NCBI RefSeq assembly: GCF_010730055.1 | Contig: NZ_AP022575.1 | Span: forward strand, 4,440,021-4,504,020 | DNA: 64,000 bases | Reading direction: 5' to 3' | Source of the DNA: Mycobacterium shinjukuense | GTDB taxonomy: Bacteria > Actinomycetota > Actinomycetes > Mycobacteriales > Mycobacteriaceae | Shown here: one piece after another, positions 7,579 through 16,718 of the stretch | Layout of the letters: each line of letters starts with the position of its first letter | Position numbering within the stretch: the stretch's first letter is position 1 | Position numbers and translations under genes: made by a program | The notes under the pieces: model-generated | Seen by the model: the letters and a program-made list of their open reading frames with translations, nothing else | What the model was told of the DNA's origin: nothing | The model's database searches: none

Positions 7579-9216
7579 TCACAGCGTGTAGTCCAGGCGG
7601 GTCATCATCCCGGCCGCGAGGTGATAGGTGTTGTGGCAGTGCATCACCCAGGTGCCCGGATTGTTGGCGACCAGGACCGCGCTGAGTTTCTGCTTCGGCA
7701 GCACGATGACGGTGTCCTTGCGAGCACCGAGGGTGCCGTCGGACTTGATCAGTTGGAAGGTGTGGCCGTGCAGGTGAATTGGGTGAAACATCATGGTGGC
7801 GTTGGCAAACGTTAGGGTTGGGCGTTGGCCTGGACGTACGTGCAACGGTGTGGTCTTGCTGTAAGGCTCGCCGTTGATCGTCCAGTCGTACTTCGCCATG
7901 GTGCCGCCCAGCACCACCGGAAGGTCGAGGTTGGGTTCGGGTCGACCCAGGTTGGCGGTGGTGGCGGCGGTGAACATCCCGACGGTTCCCACCAGTTTGG
8001 TGAGCTCGGCCGGACGAAACTGCGGGTCGGGCGGGCGACCGGCGCCGGTGGACAGCAACGCGCGCGCCAGGGCGTTTTTGCCTTCCGCGACCGCGACCAG
8101 TGGGAAGACACCGTCGGCGGCGGTCACGATGACGTCGTATCGTTCGGCCATGCCGACCAGTAGGGCGTCGACCCGGGTGGGAATCACCGGGTAGCCATCG
8201 GTGTGGGTGACCGTCATCGAATGCCCGGCCAAAGCGATGCGGAACGCGGTATCGGATGCGGCATTGATGATCCGTATCCGGATTCGCTGGCGTGGCTTGG
8301 CGCTGAACGAACTGGCGGCCACCGGAATTCGCCCGTTGATCAGATAGTACGGGTAAGCGATATCCCCGGCGTCGCCGCCGAGCAAGTCGCTGCGGCCAAC
8401 TTCGCCTTCGGGCATGCCTGGCATCCCGGTCGTCGGGGTTGTCTCCGGCGCCGTGGTGGTCGCGCCTGTCGTGGTGGTCGTGGTGGTGGTGGTGGGTGCA
8501 GTCCTGGTCGTCGTGGCTTCCGGGGTGGTGGTCGGCGGGGGCAAGGTCTCGGTGCCGGGTTTGTTGGGGTTGGTCAGCTCGTCGTAGAGCTGTTGCGGGC
8601 TCTTGCCCACGCCGTCGGTCCAATCATCAAGGATGACAATCCATTCGGCGTCGTAGCGGACCGGCTCGTTCGGATCATCGACGATGACCGGTAGATACAG
8701 GCCCGTGTCGGCGTCCAGGCCGGTGTGCGGATGGGCCCAGTAGGTGCCCGGCTCGGGCACCGAGAACCGATAGGTGAAGGCCTGACCGGCCTCGATGTTC
8801 GGGGTGGCGGGCATGGCCCCGTCCATGTCGTTGCGCAGCGCGATGCCGTGCCAATGCACCGACGTCGGATGGTCGAGCCGGTTGGTCACCGTGACGACGA
8901 GCTCGTCACCGATGGTGGCCCGGATCAGCGGGCCTGGGATCGAGTGCCCGTAGGCCAGCGTGGTTGCGAGCGGCCCGCCCAGGTCGATCGTCGCCTGCTG
9001 GGGGGTCAGGTTGGCGGTGACCGTCCGTCCACTGTGCGGCCGGGCCGCCTCGGCCGCGGCAATCGCGGCGGCCATCGCGGCGGCACCCGATGGCGGGCTT
9101 TTGGATTGGCTGCACGAGGCCAGTGCGACGCCCCCGGCGATGCCGGCGAGGATGAAGCCGCGCCTGTTGAGCCGCATGGTGTTGGAGGGGCTACCGCTTG
9201 TCGGCACTGCCGGCAT
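7579..9216 (-). CDS. mmcO: multicopper oxidase lipoprotein (Rv0846c/MmcO-like)
   Basis: A copper-oxidising, periplasm-facing multicopper oxidase linked in M. tuberculosis to copper resistance. The N-terminus has a twin-arginine signal (NRRGFILAG) running into a lipobox with Cys35, so Tat export and lipidation are expected. The copper ligand segments are HWHG (121-124), HPHTG (162-166), HPIHLHGH (478-485) and HCHNTYHLAAGM (526-537). ATG 9216 is preferred because GAGGAG lies 6 nt upstream; ATG 9177 is an internal alternative. Residues about 219-271 form a Thr/Pro-rich low-complexity linker with nine consecutive Thr, not expected in the ~504-residue M. tuberculosis protein as I recall it. It converges on the histidine kinase gene with a 29-bp gap. 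Confidence 0.93.
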   Translation of the reverse strand: MPAVPTSGSPSNTMRLNRRGFILAGIAGGVALASCSQSKSPPSGAAAMAAAIAAAEAARPHSGRTVTANLTPQQATIDLGGPLATTLAYGHSIPGPLIRATIGDELVVTVTNRLDHPTSVHWHGIALRNDMDGAMPATPNIEAGQAFTYRFSVPEPGTYWAHPHTGLDADTGLYLPVIVDDPNEPVRYDAEWIVILDDWTDGVGKSPQQLYDELTNPNKPGTETLPPPTTTPEATTTRTAPTTTTTTTTTGATTTAPETTPTTGMPGMPEGEVGRSDLLGGDAGDIAYPYYLINGRIPVAASSFSAKPRQRIRIRIINAASDTAFRIALAGHSMTVTHTDGYPVIPTRVDALLVGMAERYDVIVTAADGVFPLVAVAEGKNALARALLSTGAGRPPDPQFRPAELTKLVGTVGMFTAATTANLGRPEPNLDLPVVLGGTMAKYDWTINGEPYSKTTPLHVRPGQRPTLTFANATMMFHPIHLHGHTFQLIKSDGTLGARKDTVIVLPKQKLSAVLVANNPGTWVMHCHNTYHLAAGMMTRLDYTL

Positions 9217-9257
9217 TGACCGCTCCTCGTCTTCGTCGATTTCGTGCCCGGCGTCTT

Positions 9258-9274
9258 ACACCCTGCTCAGGTAT
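9258..9274 (-). promoter_or_regulatory. candidate RicR-type copper operator upstream of mmcO
   Basis: Read on the minus strand, 9274-9258 is ATACCTGAGCAGGGTGT, an imperfect match to the TACCC-N5-GGTA palindrome described for the copper-responsive RicR repressor of M. tuberculosis, whose regulon includes mmcO. It lies about 42-58 bp upstream of the mmcO start, a suitable operator position. The match has substitutions in both arms, so the assignment is tentative. Confidence 0.4.
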
Positions 9275-9349
9275 GCGGTAGATGGCAACCAGGAACCTTG
9301 CCGCGCGTTCGCCGCGCGGACGTCGCCGCATTCTCTGCTGCTGGTGTGC

Positions 9350-9526
9350 GGTGCGCGCGGTGTACGTTCCCTGGTGTCTCAGCTGCACGCGTTCCGGTGC
9401 CGGGGATGTGTGATGTGCCTGCCTACGCGCGACAACGGTGGCCTGTCGCTGTGAGGCGGGCACTTTGTCTATCGGTCAGTTCCGGGTACACGTGGGGCCG
9501 ATGAGGAAGGTGCGACGCCTGGAGCG
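9350..9526 (+). repeat. dispersed intergenic hairpin repeat, copy A
   Basis: A diverged direct copy of the sequence at 11951-12131. Shared blocks are the nested hairpin (outer arms 9415-9425 and 9453-9463, inner arms GCGACA 9429-9434 and TGTCGC 9444-9449), then CGGGTACACGTGGGG (from 9483) and GAGGAAGGTGCGACGCC (from about 9503). The stem is kept although the arms differ in sequence from copy B, including a G:U-compatible change. It lies between mmcO and the SDR, outside any credible reading frame. Function unknown; it could be a structured RNA, a terminator-like element or a small mobile repeat. Confidence 0.7.
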
Positions 9527-9577
9527 GTCTGTCAGCACACCCAGACCCGAGGCGAACTTATGGGCGGAGCTAGCCGG

Positions 9578-10411
9578 CTAATGCCTCCACCCGTGGGCGG
9601 CCTGCTCGTCAAAAGTCCGGTCGATGCGCTCGAACCTGCGCCGGATGGAGGCGCGCGAGGCGTGGTGCGGAAGGATGTAGAGGCGGTTGGCCAGGATTGC
9701 ATCGGCCGTCAATCGGGCTACGGCGTCAACGCTGAGGCTGTCGTCCTGCTGTGGGAGTGGCCCCAGTGTGTTCGTCACACCCGGGGCCGAGGGTCCGCCG
9801 TCTGCACCACGGATTCGTCCGGAGTTGGCGACCAGGTTGGTTTCGATGACCATCGGGCACAGCACCGACACTCCGATGCCATGGGCCTTGACCTCGCGGG
9901 CCAGCGTCTCGGCGAGGCCGACGACGCCGTACTTGGCGACGCCATATGCCCCGAGGCCGGCGTTGGGTACCAGGCCGGCGAAGGACGCGGTGAACACGAC
10001 ATGCCCGCCGGCGCCCTGCTCGAGCAGCCGCGGCAAGAATGCCTCGACGGTATGAATCGAGCCCCACAGGTCGACATCGATGACAAAGCGCCAATCGTCG
10101 TGCGTCATGTCCGCGAGCGCGCCCGCGACGACCACGCCGGCATTGCTGAATACGATCTCGACCCGGCCCAGCAGGCGGAATGCGTCATCGGCGAGCTGGC
10201 TGACCTGGTCCAGCTGGCGGACGTCACACCCGAGGTCGTGGGCCTCAAACCCGTTGGTGCGCAACCCCGTCACCGCCCGCTCAAGCCCAGGCTGGTCAAC
10301 GTCTGCGAGCACCACCCTGGCCCCGCGGCGGGCCAACTCGGTGGCGGTGGCCAAACCGATGCCGCTGGCTCCGCCGGTGACCACCGCCCCGCGGCCGGCA
10401 AATCCGTCCAT
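9578..10411 (-). CDS. short-chain dehydrogenase/reductase (Rv0851c-like)
   Basis: A 277-residue SDR, matching the length I recall for Rv0851c (275). TGGASGIG is at residues 12-19, Asn-Ala-Gly at 90-92, and the catalytic Ser143, Tyr156 and Lys160 (YGVAK) are present. Asp38 after the second strand suggests NAD(H) preference. The frame is open upstream to 10702, but the glycine motif places the start at ATG 10411; the upstream extension is arginine-rich and non-SDR. It is divergent from the thiolase at 10728 across 316 bp. That gap shows no other gene and must hold both promoters. The SDR-thiolase pair is bracketed by the two hairpin repeats. Substrate unknown. Confidence 0.9.
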   Translation of the reverse strand: MDGFAGRGAVVTGGASGIGLATATELARRGARVVLADVDQPGLERAVTGLRTNGFEAHDLGCDVRQLDQVSQLADDAFRLLGRVEIVFSNAGVVVAGALADMTHDDWRFVIDVDLWGSIHTVEAFLPRLLEQGAGGHVVFTASFAGLVPNAGLGAYGVAKYGVVGLAETLAREVKAHGIGVSVLCPMVIETNLVANSGRIRGADGGPSAPGVTNTLGPLPQQDDSLSVDAVARLTADAILANRLYILPHHASRASIRRRFERIDRTFDEQAAHGWRH

Positions 10412-10727
10412 GCAGTGCACCCTATTCAGGCAGCCACCCGCGCCGACGGGCAGGGTGAACAGCAACTCGCTGCGCGAGGGTGAATCTGACGACGTCCCAA
10501 GCGCGTGTCGCGTCGTGGCATTCACAGTCGGCGCCTCGGCTGACCGCGATCGGCCGTTTCCCCGGTGAGTCGGGGCGAGGCGCACGGCGGCCTCGGCGGT
10601 CAGCGCCTGCGGCAGACGCCGGTGGTGGGGGTTTCCGGCCCGGACGCCCATCCCGCCCGGGTTGAGTGTCCAGCGCCGTCGTTTACTGGTCGTGGGCGGC
10701 ACCGGATCGGATCGAGCGGAGCATCAT

Positions 10728-11876
10728 ATGCGGGAGACAGTCATCGTCGAGGCCGTGCGCACCCCGGTGGGGAAACGCAACGGGGGTTTATCCGGGATGC
10801 ATGCCGCCGACCTGTCCGCGGTGGTCCTCAACGAACTGGTGGAGCGTGCCGGCATTCGGCCGGAGATCGTCGATGACGTGATCTGGGGCTGTGTCTCCCA
10901 GGTCGGCGACCAGTCGAGCAACATCGGCCGCTACGCGGTCCTGGCGGCCGGCTGGCCCGAGAGCATCCCCGCAACCACGGTCAACCGGGCCTGTGGATCA
11001 AGCCAGCAGGCCCTCGACTTCGCGGTGCACGCGGTCATGTCGGGCCAACAGGATGTCGTGGTGGCCGGCGGTGTCGAGGTCATGAGCCGAGTTCCGCTGG
11101 GCGCGGCCCGGTCGACCGGGATGCCCTACGGTCCGAAAGTCCTTGCCCGCTATGGCGATTTCCCCTTCAACCAGGGGATATCGGCGGAGCTGATCGCCAA
11201 GAAATGGGGATTTTCGCGCGTTCAGCTCGACGAGTACTCGGTGTTGTCCCATGAACGGGCCGCCGCGGCTCAGGACAGCGGCGCCTTCACCGATCAGATC
11301 GTCCCTGTCTTCGTCGATGACGCGACGGTCGTCGTCGCGGACGAGGGTGTGCGGCGCGAGACCAGCGTCGAGAAGCTGGCGGCGCTGAAGCCCGCGTTCG
11401 TCGACGACGGGGTTATCCACGCGGGCAATTCCTCGCAAATCTCCGACGGCGCGGCCGCGCTGCTGGTGACCACCTCGGCGTTAGCGCTCGAGCTGGGGTT
11501 GACGCCGATGGTGCGCTACCGGGCGGGCGCGGTCACCGGGGCGGATCCGGTGCTCATGCTCACCGGTCCCATTCCGGCGACCGCGAAGGTGCTGATCAAG
11601 GCCGGTGTTGCGCTGGCGGAGGTGGGCGTGTTCGAGGTCAACGAGGCTTTTGCGCCGGTGCCGCTGGCCTGGCTTGCCGAAACCGGAGCCGATCCGCGCC
11701 GTCTGAATCCGTTGGGCGGGGCCATCTCCCTGGGCCATCCGTTGGGCGCGTCCGGTGCGGTGCTGATGACCCGCATGGTGCATCACATGCGCGACAACGG
11801 GATTCGCTACGGGCTGCAGACGATGTGTGAGGGCGGCGGCACCGCTAACGCCACCGTGGTCGAGCTGGTGACCTGA
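10728..11876 (+). CDS. acetyl-CoA acetyltransferase / 3-ketoacyl-CoA thiolase
   Basis: A 382-residue thiolase, the enzyme that cleaves 3-ketoacyl-CoA with CoA (or condenses two acyl-CoAs). The nucleophilic Cys89 is in NRACGSSQQ. The C-terminal catalytic His337 lies in GHPLGASG and Cys367 in CEGGGTAN. The extra in-frame sequence upstream to 10662 is rejected because ATG 10728 has GCGGAG about 8 nt upstream and begins the usual RETVIVEAVRTPVGK. It is separate in sequence from the fadA gene at 32978. The divergent SDR suggests a shared beta-oxidation-like or sterol side-chain degradation role, which is inference. Confidence 0.92.
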   Translation: MRETVIVEAVRTPVGKRNGGLSGMHAADLSAVVLNELVERAGIRPEIVDDVIWGCVSQVGDQSSNIGRYAVLAAGWPESIPATTVNRACGSSQQALDFAVHAVMSGQQDVVVAGGVEVMSRVPLGAARSTGMPYGPKVLARYGDFPFNQGISAELIAKKWGFSRVQLDEYSVLSHERAAAAQDSGAFTDQIVPVFVDDATVVVADEGVRRETSVEKLAALKPAFVDDGVIHAGNSSQISDGAAALLVTTSALALELGLTPMVRYRAGAVTGADPVLMLTGPIPATAKVLIKAGVALAEVGVFEVNEAFAPVPLAWLAETGADPRRLNPLGGAISLGHPLGASGAVLMTRMVHHMRDNGIRYGLQTMCEGGGTANATVVELVT

Positions 11877-11950
11877 GCCGAGTGGTCTCGGTCGTCAGTT
11901 CGTCGCGGGACGGAACCGCGGTGACCCCGCATGCGGCCGCGGTGCGACCC

Positions 11951-12131
11951 GGTGCGCAAGGCGCACGTTCCCGCTTGTCTCACCCGCCTCACGCGTCGCG
12001 GCACGGTAGGGATACGCGATGTGCCCGCCTAGCAGCGACAACCGTGGCTGTCGCGGGTAGGCGGGCACTTTGCATGGCGGCCGTACCGGGTACACGTGGG
12101 GCAGACGAGGAAGGTGCGACGCCAGGAGCCG
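11951..12131 (+). repeat. dispersed intergenic hairpin repeat, copy B
   Basis: Direct-orientation partner of the 9350-9526 element. The hairpin is perfect here: GTGCCCGCCTA (12021-12031) pairs with TAGGCGGGCAC (12058-12068), and inside it GCGACA (12035-12040) pairs with TGTCGC (12049-12054), leaving an 8-nt loop. CGGGTACACGTGGGG and GAGGAAGGTGCGACGCC follow as in copy A. It sits between the thiolase and mmpL 3' ends, which converge here, so bidirectional termination is one possible role, but there is no T-tract. Confidence 0.72.
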
Positions 12132-12165
12132 AGCGAGAGACCTAAGCCGCTGCCCCGATCCGTCC

Positions 12166-15099
12166 TCAGTCGTTGAGGGGCCACCAGTTAGCCCGCCCGA
12201 TCATCGCCGCCAGGGCGGGCACCGTGATGGTGCGCACCACGAAGGTATCGATCAACAGGCCCACACCGATGATGAACCCGGTTTGCACCATGGTCGAGAT
12301 GCTGCCGAACAACAGGCCGAACATTGAGGCGGCGAAGATGATTCCGGCCGACGTGATCACCCCACCCGTCGCGCGGACGGCACGAATGATGCCGGAGCGG
12401 ATGCCGGAGGTTGACTCCTCACGAATTCGGGTGATCAACAACAGGTTGTAGTCCGCCCCGACGGCGACCAGCACGATGAACGCCGTCGGTGGCACATTCG
12501 ACGAGATCGCTTGATGGAGGATGAACTGGAAGAAGGCGACCCCCACGCCCAAGGCGGACAGATACGACAGCACCACGGAAGCGATGAGATATAGCGGGGC
12601 CACGATCGCCCGTAGTAGCGCGATCAGAATGCAGAACACGATGACAAGGGTCGCAATGACGATCAGTGAAAGGTCGTCGTAGTAGTAATTGCGGATCGCG
12701 CTGTACATCGGGGTGGTGCCGACCATCGATATCGAGGCATCCGACAGTGAGGTGTTTGGCTGCGCGCCCCGAGCCGTATCGAGAATCGCTTTCACTTGGT
12801 CCATCGCGGCCGTGCTGAACGGATCGAACTTCGTCTCGACGACGTAACGCGCCGAATGCCCGTCGGGCGAGATGAACATCTTCGCCGCGTTGTTGAAGTC
12901 GTCCGAGTTGAGCACCTGCGGTGGGATGTACATGCCCGCCATCGAGGAGTGGGAGGCGTCGCGTTTCATCGACAGCAGCAGGCTGGCCGCCTCGTTCATG
13001 CCCAGACCCATTTGTTTGGTCTGGTCGACAAGCATCCGGACGCCCGCGGCCAGTCGTTGGCTGCCGTCGGTCAGCGCGTCGATACCTTGCTGCAGCCGGA
13101 CAATCGCCGGTCGCGCGCCGGCGGGGCTAGTGATGCCGGCTGCGCGCAGGCTGTCGCCCGTCGTTGCCAGCAGGGTGTTCAGTTGCTGCACCGTGGACTG
13201 CAGGTTTTGTGCCAGGGCTTGCACGGCGTCCAATGCACCGTTGTTACCCGCGTGGACGAGCTGCCCGAGGTGGGAGCGGCCGGCGCTGCATGCGGGGTCG
13301 GCGCTGCATTGCGCGCTGTTGTTCAACGCGTCGAGCATGGGACCCGCCGAGTCGACGACGCTGGTGACGAGCATCAACGCGGATCCGTTGGTGTTCGCCA
13401 GCCCGCGGATGGTGTGCAGCAGTTGTTCTGTCGTGACGAGCTGCTGCTGCAACCGATTCAGCGTCGTGGCGAGCCCGGCCATCGACCCGCTAGCGCTGCG
13501 GACTTGGTCGCGAACCTTGGCGAGGCTTGCCGCGAGTTCGTCGGCGCCAGTCGTCAGTGCGTCGAGGTCGTCGGTTCGGTCGCTGATCTGTGTCGAGGCA
13601 TTCTGCAGCTCGGCCCCGACCGCCCCGGCTTGAAAGCTGAGCCTGGCCTGATCAAGCGGTTGGCCGGCAGGTCGGGTAATGCCGCGCACCGCAGCGATAT
13701 TGGGCAGCTGCGACACGCGTTGCGCCATGTGGTCCAGGTCGGCCAAGTCCCGCGAGGTGCGCATGTCATGGGGTGAGTGAACGTAGATGTATTGCGGCAG
13801 CAGCGTACTCGTCGAAAAGTGCGCCTCCATCGCCGCAAAGCCGGCATTGCTCGGCGCCGACCGCGGCAACTGCAGGCGGTCGTTGAAGGTGGGGCGCAGG
13901 AAGGCCGCGCAGGACGCCAGCGCGATCAGCGCCGCCACACTGACGAGCAGATGCATTTCCCGCCGACGGACGATCTGCACGGCCGATCGCTGCCACAGCC
14001 GGCCGCTGAGTTCTCGCCGCGGTGCCACCCATCCCCGTCGACCCGCGAGCACAAGTATGGCGGGCAACAGCGTGACGGCGGCCAGAAACGCGGTCGTGAT
14101 GGAAATCGCAAGTGCCGGGCCGACACTCGTGAACGCGGGCAGGTGGGTGAAGACCATACACAGGAACGTGACGGCGACGGTGGCCGCCGAGGCCGCAATG
14201 ACCTTGCCGACGGAACGCAATGCCCGTTGCACCGCCTGGTCGGAGTCGCTTCCGGACCGGACGTTCTCGTGATAGCGGCTAATCAGGAAGACGGCATAGT
14301 CGGTGCCGGCGCCGACGATCATGGTCGTCATCAACGCGATCGTCAGCGTGGACACCCCAAGTCCGAGTCGAGTGCACGCGGACACCACGCCCTGGGCGGC
14401 CACCACCGAGATTCCGATGGTCATCAAGGGCAGCAGCACGGTCACGGGTCGTCGGTAGATCACCAGCAGGATGGTCAGCACCAGCACCGCGGTGGCGATC
14501 TCGATCATGTGCATGTCGCGGGCGCTGATGATCAACAGGTCGCTGATCATGGCAGGCTGCCCGGTCACCTCCGCGGTCAGCGGGGAACCCGCAGTGAAGC
14601 GATGGGCGATGTCGGTGATCCGCTGATAGGCCTGCGAGGCCCCCGGGGAGCCGATGGGCGCCCGCAGCGTCACCGCCATGAAATAGGCCTTGTTGTCAGC
14701 GCTGACCATCAAGGGGCGCAATGCGGGCGTGCTGAGGACGTCCTGAACGGCGGTTACGTCGCCGCCCTCGCCACGTAATGCGCTGGCCAGCTTGCGGTAG
14801 ACATCCTCGCCGGCGGGCTGCAGCCCCCGCTGGTCGGTGAGCACGACGATCACGGTGTTTTGCGCGGATTCACCGAAATCCGTGGCCATCTGCTCGGCCG
14901 CGGCCATGGCCGTGGGCGGCAGCAGCCGCATGGTCTGGCCCTCGACCACCTTTGTCAACGGCGGGACGGCCACGGCCAGCAGGAACACCGCAGCGATCCA
15001 GCCGAAGATCATCAGCCACGGCGCGCGCACCACGAAGCGACCCAGCACCGAAAAGGGATCCACACGCGCCCAGGCCTTGGCAGCAAACTGTTTGAACAC
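12166..15099 (-). CDS. MmpL-family RND lipid transporter
   Basis: A transporter of about 977 residues of the MmpL (RND) family, which moves lipids across the inner membrane using the proton gradient. The first membrane helix (FGWIAAVFLLAVAVPP) is followed by a large periplasmic loop and helices 2-6 (TAVLVLTILLVIYRRPVT, GAGTDYAVFLISRYHE). A second, Gln/Ser/Ala-rich loop of about 300 residues with heptad character comes next, then helices 7-12 with the second charged motif GADYNLLLITRIREES. The two Asp-Tyr pairs match the proton-relay residues of the family. GTG 15099 has AAGAGG upstream; GTG 15129 is the alternative without one. It lies 62 bp after the acyltransferase pseudogene in the same direction, an export/biosynthesis pairing usual for mycobacterial lipids. 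Confidence 0.93.
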   Translation of the reverse strand: MFKQFAAKAWARVDPFSVLGRFVVRAPWLMIFGWIAAVFLLAVAVPPLTKVVEGQTMRLLPPTAMAAAEQMATDFGESAQNTVIVVLTDQRGLQPAGEDVYRKLASALRGEGGDVTAVQDVLSTPALRPLMVSADNKAYFMAVTLRAPIGSPGASQAYQRITDIAHRFTAGSPLTAEVTGQPAMISDLLIISARDMHMIEIATAVLVLTILLVIYRRPVTVLLPLMTIGISVVAAQGVVSACTRLGLGVSTLTIALMTTMIVGAGTDYAVFLISRYHENVRSGSDSDQAVQRALRSVGKVIAASAATVAVTFLCMVFTHLPAFTSVGPALAISITTAFLAAVTLLPAILVLAGRRGWVAPRRELSGRLWQRSAVQIVRRREMHLLVSVAALIALASCAAFLRPTFNDRLQLPRSAPSNAGFAAMEAHFSTSTLLPQYIYVHSPHDMRTSRDLADLDHMAQRVSQLPNIAAVRGITRPAGQPLDQARLSFQAGAVGAELQNASTQISDRTDDLDALTTGADELAASLAKVRDQVRSASGSMAGLATTLNRLQQQLVTTEQLLHTIRGLANTNGSALMLVTSVVDSAGPMLDALNNSAQCSADPACSAGRSHLGQLVHAGNNGALDAVQALAQNLQSTVQQLNTLLATTGDSLRAAGITSPAGARPAIVRLQQGIDALTDGSQRLAAGVRMLVDQTKQMGLGMNEAASLLLSMKRDASHSSMAGMYIPPQVLNSDDFNNAAKMFISPDGHSARYVVETKFDPFSTAAMDQVKAILDTARGAQPNTSLSDASISMVGTTPMYSAIRNYYYDDLSLIVIATLVIVFCILIALLRAIVAPLYLIASVVLSYLSALGVGVAFFQFILHQAISSNVPPTAFIVLVAVGADYNLLLITRIREESTSGIRSGIIRAVRATGGVITSAGIIFAASMFGLLFGSISTMVQTGFIIGVGLLIDTFVVRTITVPALAAMIGRANWWPLND

Positions 15100-15161
15100 T
15101 GGTGGCCTCTTCGTTGGTGGGTGGGGCACTCAGGCAGGCGACGCCGCCCCGGCTAACGGCG

Positions 15162-16499
15162 TCACCAGCCCGTCGTGCCGGTAAGCGAGAAGTCGCTCAG
15201 CGCGCTCGACAGGCTGCGCCGCAAGTTCTCGGTCGAGTTGGGATGGCCCGGCTGATACGCCATGACAGAGACGGAGACCTTGCCGTGCACTCGTCCCGAC
15301 AGCAACGCGAGCCGTCCGCCGGTGCTGTGCATCATGGCCTTGGTCACACCCGGGAACAGCGACGTCATGGCGAAGTAGTCGGCGGCCGTGCCGTCTGGCT
15401 GATTGGCGGCCGGGTTGATCTCACCGAGGTTGGAGGCGATGACGGTGCTCGGGCTGCCGGCGACCACGTTGACCAATCGCCGGACCAGCCACCCTGGCAG
15501 CAGGGGAACGATGGGCAGCAGTGCCCATAGTTCGTCGGGCGCCTGCTGGTGGCGGATCAACGCTTGCTTGATCGCGGTCCGGATTTCCCGAAGGTCCGTC
15601 GTCGCGGCCGCAGGGTCGATCTTGATATCGAGGTTGGTGACCGCGTTTGCGGCGGTGTCGTCGGGGCCGCGCTCGTCGACGGGCATCGCCAGGGTGACCG
15701 ACCCGTCGTCGGCGACCCGGCCCACCCGTTGGGCGAGCCGGGCCGCCAATCCCGCGAGCAACGCGTTGCCGGTCCCGCCGAGTGAGTGCGCCCGGGCGTC
15801 CCACTCGTCGGCGTCGATGAAGGTCGTTGTCATGGGCAGGGTGATTTTTTCGTCGGGTCCGTTCAGTGGTGCAGGCGGTGCGGTGCGCGGCTGGAGAGCG
15901 GCGCCGGCACGCTCGTGGCCCTGGCCGGCCAGTCGCGCCCCGACGACCAACGCGCGGCCGACGCTCGGGAGGTCTCGCACGGTTTGGCCGAGGTCTGCGA
16001 ACAACGCCTGGCACCGTTGGCGCTACCCGGCGGCCGGCCAGGCGAGCGCGGCTTCGCGGCCGGAAGCGGCGTCCGCGAGCGCCTGGCACAGCCCGAGGCC
16101 GTCGGTGAGGCAATGCGAGATGACCAGGCTCACCCCCGAACCGCCGTCGGTGAACGGGACGGTCGCGAGGTGCCATCCGGGCCCGCGCTCGGCGTCCAGG
16201 TGGGCGTTGGTCTGCTCGGTGAGCCGGGTGTCGAAGTGTTCCCGCGGTCGGGCCGACGTGACGATCTCGACGCGCGGCGGGTGACCATCCGATACCCAGC
16301 GATGCCGGCCAAACGGCAATGGTGAGCGTTCGATGAGGCGGGACAATCGCCCCCGCTGCAGATGACGATGAAACGTGCGCAATCCCTCGACGTCGATCGC
16401 GCGGTCGTACACCCAGACGCACTGCAGCAGGGCGGTTGTTCCGGTGGCTCGTTCGCCGACAAACATGCCCTGGTCGACCAGATCGAGTACGTTGCCCAC
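15162..16499 (-). pseudogene. WS/DGAT-like (HxxxDG) acyltransferase interrupted by one amber codon
   Basis: A single minus-strand frame encodes about 445 residues of a wax-ester-synthase/condensation-type acyltransferase. The start is near GTG 16499 (GNVLDLVDQGMFVGERA) and the catalytic motif HCLTDG sits before the break. The C-terminal half (GGTGNALLAGLAARLAQRVG, then VIASNLGEI) is intact. The frame is stopped only by TAG at 16025-16023; both sides are in the same frame (AWPAAG stop RQRCQALFADLG), so no frameshift is needed. One base change, for example from TCG, explains it. The distal half could be re-initiated from TTG 16004 but would lack the active site. It precedes mmpL by 62 bp and probably made the lipid that MmpL exports. 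Confidence 0.8.
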
Positions 16500-16718
16500 G
16501 CTGGCAACGTACCGTCTCGTTGGGCACCGCCGCGCCCCATCGCGGTAGGCGGTTCGTGCCGGCAGCCGCCCGACCCGCCTGGTGGGCGAAGATGCCGGCG
16601 GTCCGTCGATCCGGGCGGCATTGCCGGAGGTACCCGCCAGCGGCACCACTTAAAGCCCCAACAACCCACGCCGCCAGCAGGATTGGCCGCAAATGGCTGG
16701 CGCGTGGCTGGGTTTAGC

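Noticed and set aside
13777..14778. 333-codon plus-strand frame inside mmpL
   Set aside because: Gly/Arg/His-rich shadow of the mmpL membrane region.
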